In this document: positions 5,123-9,286 of the stretch, one piece after another | Layout of the letters: the number at the start of each line of letters is the position of its first letter | Position numbering within the stretch: position 1 is the first letter of the stretch | From: RGIG3009 sp045630765 | Lineage (GTDB): Bacteria > Bacillota > Clostridia > Oscillospirales > Acutalibacteraceae | Assembly: GCA_045630765.1 (NCBI GenBank) | Contig: JAZQTM010000041.1 | Coordinates: 1-9,286 of the forward strand | Reading direction: 5' to 3' | Length of the DNA: 9,286 bases | The notes under the pieces: model-generated | What the model was told of the DNA's origin: nothing | Databases searched by the model: none | Seen by the model: only the letters and a program-made list of their open reading frames with translations | Translations under genes and position numbers: made by a program

Positions 5123-6691
5123 TTATTCCTCGGAGGTATCTTCTTCTACGGCAGGCGCCGTCTTCTTTTCGGCAAGATGCGTTTTGGCATCCTTAAAGAA
5201 GCTTGCCACAATCAAGATCATCACAATGCCGATCGGGAAAGCGGCAATAATACTAACCGATTGCAGATTGCTCATCGAGCTTTCCGAGAAGATCAGCGCG
5301 ATCGGCAAGACGATCAGCAACACGCACCACATAAATTGGATCCATTTGGAGGGCGACTCCGTCTGTCCCAACTTCTTATAACTGTAACAAGAAGCGATGA
5401 GTGCGATAGAATCAAACGACGTTGCGTAAAACATCATCATCGTTATCAAGACAACCGCCAACACCACGGGGGCGGCAGGTAACGTGTTGATGATTTGAAC
5501 AATGATCTCGTACAGGTCACCGGTTTCGTTGTAGATGGAAATGAAATCAACGGCACCCGAAAACTGCTTGCCGAGAGAATAGTTGCCAAGAATAATAAAG
5601 CTTAAAATGGTGGAGCCCACACCGAAAGCGTAACCGCCCAAAATGGTCTGGCGGATGGTTCTTCCCTTGGAAATGCTGCCGATAAAGAAAGGCGCCGCCA
5701 CACACCATACCATCCAGTAAGCCCAGTAGAAAATCGTCCAGTTCTGCGGGAACGAGGTGGTACGTCCGGGATCGGTGTACGTAGACAATTCAAAGAAGTT
5801 TTGCACCATCGTACCAAGGGAAGACAGACCCGATTCGATAATGTATTTCGTCTCACCGCTAAACAAAAAGACGAAAGCAAGCAACCCGAAGAACAGCCAT
5901 ACGCAACTGTTGGCAAGGAACTTAATTCCCTTAAAGCCTTTCAGCAAGGAATAGGTGTATACCACACAGGTGACGAGCAAAATAACGATCGTCACGATCG
6001 TTGTATTCAGTTGAATACCGAACAACTCGTTAATGATACGTGCCATCAACGGCGTTGCCAGACTGAACGTGGTCGCAGTACCCGCCAACAAAGCAAATAC
6101 CGCCAACAGATCAATAATTCTGCCCAGCACACCGTCGGTATGCTTGCCCAAAATCGGGCGGCAGGCTTCGGAATATTTTTGTTTTTCTCTCTTGCGAACG
6201 TGGAGCATAAATCCAAAAGCGACCGCCAATACCAGATAAAACGCCCACGGAATCAAGCTCCAGTGGAAGATCGGATATACGCCCGCCCATTTCTCAATGC
6301 TGCCAAGCTCGGCTATATGAGGATCGGTCGCGTACAAGATCCACTCGGAGAAGGAATAGAACAAAATGTCCGCCGCAAGACCTGCGGTGAACATCATCGA
6401 TCCCCACGCAAAGAAGGAATACTTCGGTTTCTCATTCTGACCGCCCAAAACGATTTTACCGTATTTGGAGCAAGCGATAAAGAGTGAGAAAAGGAAAATA
6501 CCCAAACCGATGATCAAATAGTAAGATCCCATCGTATCGCCCAAAAAGAACCGAACGACGTTGATAACGTTGTTCGACTGTTCAGGCAAGAGGAAGAACA
6601 ACAGACTTAACCCCACGATGATCCCTAACGGCACCAACGTGATTGCCCAGTCAATTTCTTTTCGCAATTTCTGCTTGTTTTGTTCCATCAT
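5123..6691 (-). CDS. BCCT family transporter (betaine/carnitine/choline type)
   Basis: This 522-residue membrane protein has about twelve helices, the usual BCCT length. The family signature in helix 8 and the following loop is present as WTIFYWAYWMVW (318-329), PFFIG (334-338) and SKGRTIRQ (341-348). The helix-4 substrate region is divergent: FTAGLAADILFYSFSEW (101-117) has SEW where the better-known members carry a Glu-Pro pair. TSFDS (424-428) sits where residues of a sodium site are found in BetP-like proteins. The acidic tail (507-522) is short, without an osmosensory extension. Choline or a related amine is the likely cargo, because the two upstream genes resemble choline kinase and phosphocholine cytidylyltransferase; this is context, not proof. 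The start follows GTG TAA AGGG, where the ribosome binding site overlaps the stop of the preceding gene; ATG 6691 or 6688 are equally possible. Confidence 0.92.
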   Translation of the reverse strand: MMEQNKQKLRKEIDWAITLVPLGIIVGLSLLFFLLPEQSNNVINVVRFFLGDTMGSYYLIIGLGIFLFSLFIACSKYGKIVLGGQNEKPKYSFFAWGSMMFTAGLAADILFYSFSEWILYATDPHIAELGSIEKWAGVYPIFHWSLIPWAFYLVLAVAFGFMLHVRKREKQKYSEACRPILGKHTDGVLGRIIDLLAVFALLAGTATTFSLATPLMARIINELFGIQLNTTIVTIVILLVTCVVYTYSLLKGFKGIKFLANSCVWLFFGLLAFVFLFSGETKYIIESGLSSLGTMVQNFFELSTYTDPGRTTSFPQNWTIFYWAYWMVWCVAAPFFIGSISKGRTIRQTILGGYAFGVGSTILSFIILGNYSLGKQFSGAVDFISIYNETGDLYEIIVQIINTLPAAPVVLAVVLITMMMFYATSFDSIALIASCYSYKKLGQTESPSKWIQFMWCVLLIVLPIALIFSESSMSNLQSVSIIAAFPIGIVMILIVASFFKDAKTHLAEKKTAPAVEEDTSEE

Positions 6692-6700
6692 AACCACCCT

Positions 6701-7414
6701 TTACACATAGTTTTGATAAGCGGCATCCATCGCCGCAAGTTCGCTTAAATTATCGATCTCCACAATATCGCCCTCGTTCATTTCAAAAATGCCCAAGCGA
6801 TATTCCTCGGGATAACAAAACATCGCCACGTCATCCCAATAGATCTGACGGTTTTGTTTTTCGTCAAACTCCGTTTCCAAATGGCGTTTGAGTTTTTCGC
6901 CGTCAGCCTTATTCCAGCGGGAAATGCTGTACAACTGCCAACCCTTTTCGCCGCCCGTTCGGCTGCAAGACGTCACCACGCCGTTTTCGACCTGCATCAA
7001 CCATTCGTCCGTCTTGCCCTCGCACCACACGGCGTTGTATCCCGACCGCTCAAAATGCGGATCAAGGATTGCCGCATTGTAAATGATCTGGTCACCGTCG
7101 AGGATCATCACATCCTCCAAAAACGCTCTTGCCGCGTACAGTGACGAGATGTTGTTGCACGTGTCGTAAAGCGGATTTTCAATCAGCGTCACGCCGCTGT
7201 ATTCGGTTTGAAGACATCGAAACTGTTCTTTCAGATATCCGACGACAACGTAGATCTCCGTAATACCGTTTTTGTGAAGTGCCTCGATCACCGTATCGAT
7301 CATCCGTTTACCGTTCACACGGACAAGCGGCTTTGGAACGGTGTTGGTAACGGGCTGCATCCGTTTACCGATGCCCGCCGCCATAATAATGGCACGCTTT
7401 ACCGTATACATCAT
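6701..7414 (-). CDS. licC: LicC-like CTP:phosphocholine cytidylyltransferase (nucleotidyltransferase)
   Basis: This 237-residue soluble enzyme would activate a phosphorylated amino alcohol with CTP to a CDP derivative. It begins with the nucleotide-binding motif AAGIGKRMQPVTNTVPKPL (12-30), including the catalytic-type Arg and Lys of the sugar-phosphate nucleotidyltransferase fold. IYVVVGYLKEQF (54-65), the metal-binding LDGDQ (105-109), YWDD (192-195) and VEIDNLSE (218-225) follow in the order seen in pneumococcal LicC, which ends in a similar EID segment. Length matches LicC (about 230). I start it at ATG 7414, which overlaps the TGA of the upstream fusion gene (ATG-A overlap), with a GGAGGGGG-like site several bases upstream. 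The ORF remains open farther upstream but would run deep into the fusion gene. CTP and phosphocholine are inferred from resemblance; phosphoethanolamine or another head group is possible. Confidence 0.85.
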   Translation of the reverse strand: MMYTVKRAIIMAAGIGKRMQPVTNTVPKPLVRVNGKRMIDTVIEALHKNGITEIYVVVGYLKEQFRCLQTEYSGVTLIENPLYDTCNNISSLYAARAFLEDVMILDGDQIIYNAAILDPHFERSGYNAVWCEGKTDEWLMQVENGVVTSCSRTGGEKGWQLYSISRWNKADGEKLKRHLETEFDEKQNRQIYWDDVAMFCYPEEYRLGIFEMNEGDIVEIDNLSELAAMDAAYQNYV

Positions 7415-9186
7415 TCCTGCGCCCCCTCCGCTTTTTTCATTTCTTCCGTCGCGATTCTGTAATACTCTTTCGCGAAACGGTACTGCGCCAGCGAATACTC
7501 GCCGAATTCCACGCCCAACTGCCGCTTGTACTCGCACCAGTTGCTCCACAAAAGTCCGCACATAGCAATGTAACAATAGATCTTAATGCGGGTGGCGGCG
7601 TCACAGCGACCTTCAAAATAAATGTCGATGAGTTCCTCAACCTTATCCCTGGTATACATCGAATAAATGCAGAACATCGCAATATCCACGTGCGGATCTT
7701 GCATTGCCGCATATTCCCAGTCGATAAGATACACCTTTTCTTTGCCGTTTTGATCGTTGGCAAAAAGGAAGTTATCTTCATTCGCGTCAATGTGCGTTAA
7801 CACGTACGGCAACTTATGGGCGTCAACGTATGCCTTGAGCGAAAAAACGTGCTCTTTCGTCTGCTCATAGTCCTTGAAAATGGACGTTTCACCGTTCCAC
7901 AACGACTCGTAAAAATCGATTTTCTCAAAAATATCAAAGCAATGCTTAACCTGAAAACCTTTTTCGTGGAACTCCCGCAGCACCTGCATACACTTCGTCA
8001 AATCCTCCACGGAATCCGTGTTGCACGTTCTGGCATTGTTCAGATATTCGGTGATCTTATACCCGTTTTCGGGATTGATATACAAAATCCGATCACAGAT
8101 GTTTTCGTACCGTATGACGTTGTACACTTCGGCTTCCTCGATGCGGTTGATGAGCTGGTCCGTTCCCTCACCGGGTATCCGCATAATGTACTTTTTTCCC
8201 TTGCAGTTAAACAAAAACGAGCGGTTTGTCATACCGGCTTTGGAAACCGATATATCGGTAATATCCGTTTCCTCCACTAACAGCGCGTCGCAAATAACCG
8301 CAATGGCATCCGTCTTCAGTTGATTGGAATTCTCGTCGAATTCACGCAACTGCTCGTACGTGTTGATCTCCACCGTGTGTTGCGCATCCGTTACGCGCGC
8401 CATCACCGTCAGTTTTGGCTCCGTATACAACGCGCTTTCCCAAAACTCGTGATCGTACGCCGCGTTTTTCGCAAGTCGCGCAACCGTCTGTTTCAAGAGC
8501 TTCGCATCCTTCGCCGTGAAATACGCAATACCGACCATCGTATTCCCTTGCCCGGGAACGGCATCAAACACCAATTCCTTTTTCTTGTTGACACGCGCCG
8601 GACCGGTCGCATCGGCGGTGTCACTGACCATATACCAGGAATATAACTCCGCTTTCTTAAAGGGATTATGCCGACACCAAACGTCGCACGGAACGATATA
8701 ACCGTCCTCCAAATAATCGCACGCAAGATTCAGAGAATGTAAATTGTTCTTTTCGGCGTACAGCGTATTGACGATCAGCCGCACCCCGTATTTATCAATT
8801 AAATACTCATAGCTTTCCTTCAAGAAGCCTACGACAACGGAAATGTTCTCCACGCCGACCTCTTGCAACTGCTTGATCAGGCGCTCGATCAGCGGCTCGC
8901 CGTGAATTTCGATCAACCCTTTGGGCACCTGCGTATTGATCGGAACCATCCGCATACCAAACCCCGCCGCCAAAATCACGGCGTTTTTGGTCTTGTGCTG
9001 CGCGTACAGTTTTTTTGCCTTGGGGGTGAGCGTCATTTGCGAATCCAACAGCTCCTCGGCCATCAATTCTTTCACACCGCTATTGATTTTCCCCAGCGAA
9101 TGTCCGCATTGCTCGGCCAATTTCCGTTGATTCACATAGCCGCCGGCGGCAATCGCGTTCAAAATATCGCATTCTTGAATGTTCAT
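7411..9186 (-). CDS. licCA: HTH-LicC-LicA three-domain fusion: regulator, cytidylyltransferase and choline kinase
   Basis: The 591-residue protein has three parts. Residues 1-62 form a winged helix-turn-helix (QRKLAEQCGHSLGKINSGVK, 20-39, then a short wing). Residues 68-285 are a nucleotidyltransferase like LicC: AAGFGMRM (73-80), Lys89 in QVPKG, SVVVGFLKES (116-125), CD at 167-168 and VEINTYEQL (272-280), where Asn275 replaces the Asp seen in the next gene. Residues 292-591 are a LicA-type choline/ethanolamine kinase: GMTNRSF (318-324), MRIPGEGT (335-342), the catalytic THIDANEDN (464-472) and metal-binding LIDWEY (487-492). Kinase and cytidylyltransferase would run consecutive CDP-choline steps; LicCA fusions are known from Treponema. 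The HTH suggests control of its own operon. The start at 9186 follows AAGGTGA by four to five bases and lies about 28 bases after the predicted transcription start. First gene of the operon. Confidence 0.88.
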   Translation of the reverse strand: MNIQECDILNAIAAGGYVNQRKLAEQCGHSLGKINSGVKELMAEELLDSQMTLTPKAKKLYAQHKTKNAVILAAGFGMRMVPINTQVPKGLIEIHGEPLIERLIKQLQEVGVENISVVVGFLKESYEYLIDKYGVRLIVNTLYAEKNNLHSLNLACDYLEDGYIVPCDVWCRHNPFKKAELYSWYMVSDTADATGPARVNKKKELVFDAVPGQGNTMVGIAYFTAKDAKLLKQTVARLAKNAAYDHEFWESALYTEPKLTVMARVTDAQHTVEINTYEQLREFDENSNQLKTDAIAVICDALLVEETDITDISVSKAGMTNRSFLFNCKGKKYIMRIPGEGTDQLINRIEEAEVYNVIRYENICDRILYINPENGYKITEYLNNARTCNTDSVEDLTKCMQVLREFHEKGFQVKHCFDIFEKIDFYESLWNGETSIFKDYEQTKEHVFSLKAYVDAHKLPYVLTHIDANEDNFLFANDQNGKEKVYLIDWEYAAMQDPHVDIAMFCIYSMYTRDKVEELIDIYFEGRCDAATRIKIYCYIAMCGLLWSNWCEYKRQLGVEFGEYSLAQYRFAKEYYRIATEEMKKAEGAQE

Positions 9187-9202
9187 AAAATCACCTTACG
9201 AC

Positions 9203-9274
9203 CGTTTTGTGAGCAAGCCCATTATAGCATGCCTCTTTTTGTTTGTCAATAACAGCAAAACGCCCAACAAAACG
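9203..9274. repeat. Three CGTTTTG heptamers around the lic operon promoter, possible operator
   Basis: CGTTTTG occurs three times: at 9203-9209 on the plus strand (inside the early transcribed region), and at 9256-9262 and 9268-9274 on the minus strand, upstream of the -35. The outer two upstream copies are direct repeats 12 bases apart, and the downstream copy faces them across the promoter. Such an arrangement could bind a dimeric or looping regulator, but the heptamer is short and T-rich, so chance is not excluded. Confidence 0.35.
9221..9249 (-). promoter_or_regulatory. Consensus promoter of the lic-like operon
   Basis: On the minus strand TTGACA (9249-9244) and TATAAT (9226-9221) both match consensus perfectly and are 17 bases apart. 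TGC before the -10 adds a TGn extended -10. Transcription would start near 9214. So strong a promoter is often held by a repressor; the first gene of the operon encodes an HTH domain. Confidence 0.93.
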
Positions 9275-9286
9275 ATTTTCAGTCTG

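Noticed and set aside
5801..6487. Plus-strand frame of 228 codons opposite the BCCT gene.
   Set aside because: Antisense shadow with low-hydrophobicity, Gln/Arg-rich content and no ribosome binding site of note.
7415..7576. N-terminal extension of the stand-alone LicC-like protein.
   Set aside because: It overlaps the end of the kinase domain of the fusion gene in another frame and is not needed; the family starts a few residues before AAGIGKRM.
8365..8371. Treating Asn275 in the fused cytidylyltransferase domain as proof that it is inactive.
   Set aside because: GlmU, of the same fold, uses Asn at the corresponding metal site, so the change may alter rather than abolish activity.
1..9286. 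CRISPR arrays, tRNA or rRNA genes, insertion sequences and attachment sites.
   Set aside because: No regularly spaced repeats, cloverleaf-forming sequences, transposase genes or terminal inverted repeats were seen on either strand.

Overview
This window most likely comes from a Gram-positive, anaerobe-type Bacillota, probably class Clostridia. The pointers are strong AGGAGG-type ribosome binding sites, near-consensus sigma-70/sigma-A promoters with 17-bp spacers, short GC-rich intrinsic terminators with U tracts, and the gene families present (DUF3842, an ECF S component, a uridine-kinase-like fusion, a LicC/LicA fusion). The family is a guess; no 16S or ribosomal gene is present.

Left part, plus strand. 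Bases 1-191 hold an open minus-strand frame that runs off the edge and looks like the tail of a membrane protein, but it has no usable start. A strong promoter (144-172) then drives an AspT/YidE-type transporter (209-1414), closed by a hairpin terminator. A second promoter (1465-1493) drives a 10-helix DMT/EamA exporter-like protein (1534-2391). A 12-bp hairpin at 2401-2428 ends this unit and also serves the converging minus-strand unit.

Right part, minus strand, read from 9286 leftward. A perfect TTGACA-17-TATAAT promoter starts a tightly packed operon: an HTH-LicC-LicA three-domain protein (9186-7411), a stand-alone LicC-like nucleotidyltransferase (7414-6701), a BCCT-family transporter (6691-5123), a GtrA-like membrane protein (5103-4648) and a DUF3842 protein (4637-4221). 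Stops and starts overlap or lie within about 20 bases. Together they suggest uptake of choline or a related amino alcohol, its phosphorylation, and its activation as a CDP derivative for decorating a surface polymer or lipid. No LicD-type transferase or CDP-alcohol phosphotransferase is inside the window.

An internal promoter whose -35 overlaps the DUF3842 stop codon then starts a second minus-strand unit. Its leader of about 140 bases folds into two small hairpins with identical AGAA loops, followed by a strong intrinsic terminator just before the ribosome binding site. This has the layout of a riboswitch or attenuator, but I could not match it to a known class. It controls an ECF-type vitamin transporter S component (4048-3509) and a uridine-kinase-like protein with an extra N-terminal domain (3502-2432). 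An importer plus a small-molecule kinase suggests uptake and phosphate trapping of a vitamin-like compound. This leader and the HTH-enzyme fusion are the two most interesting items.
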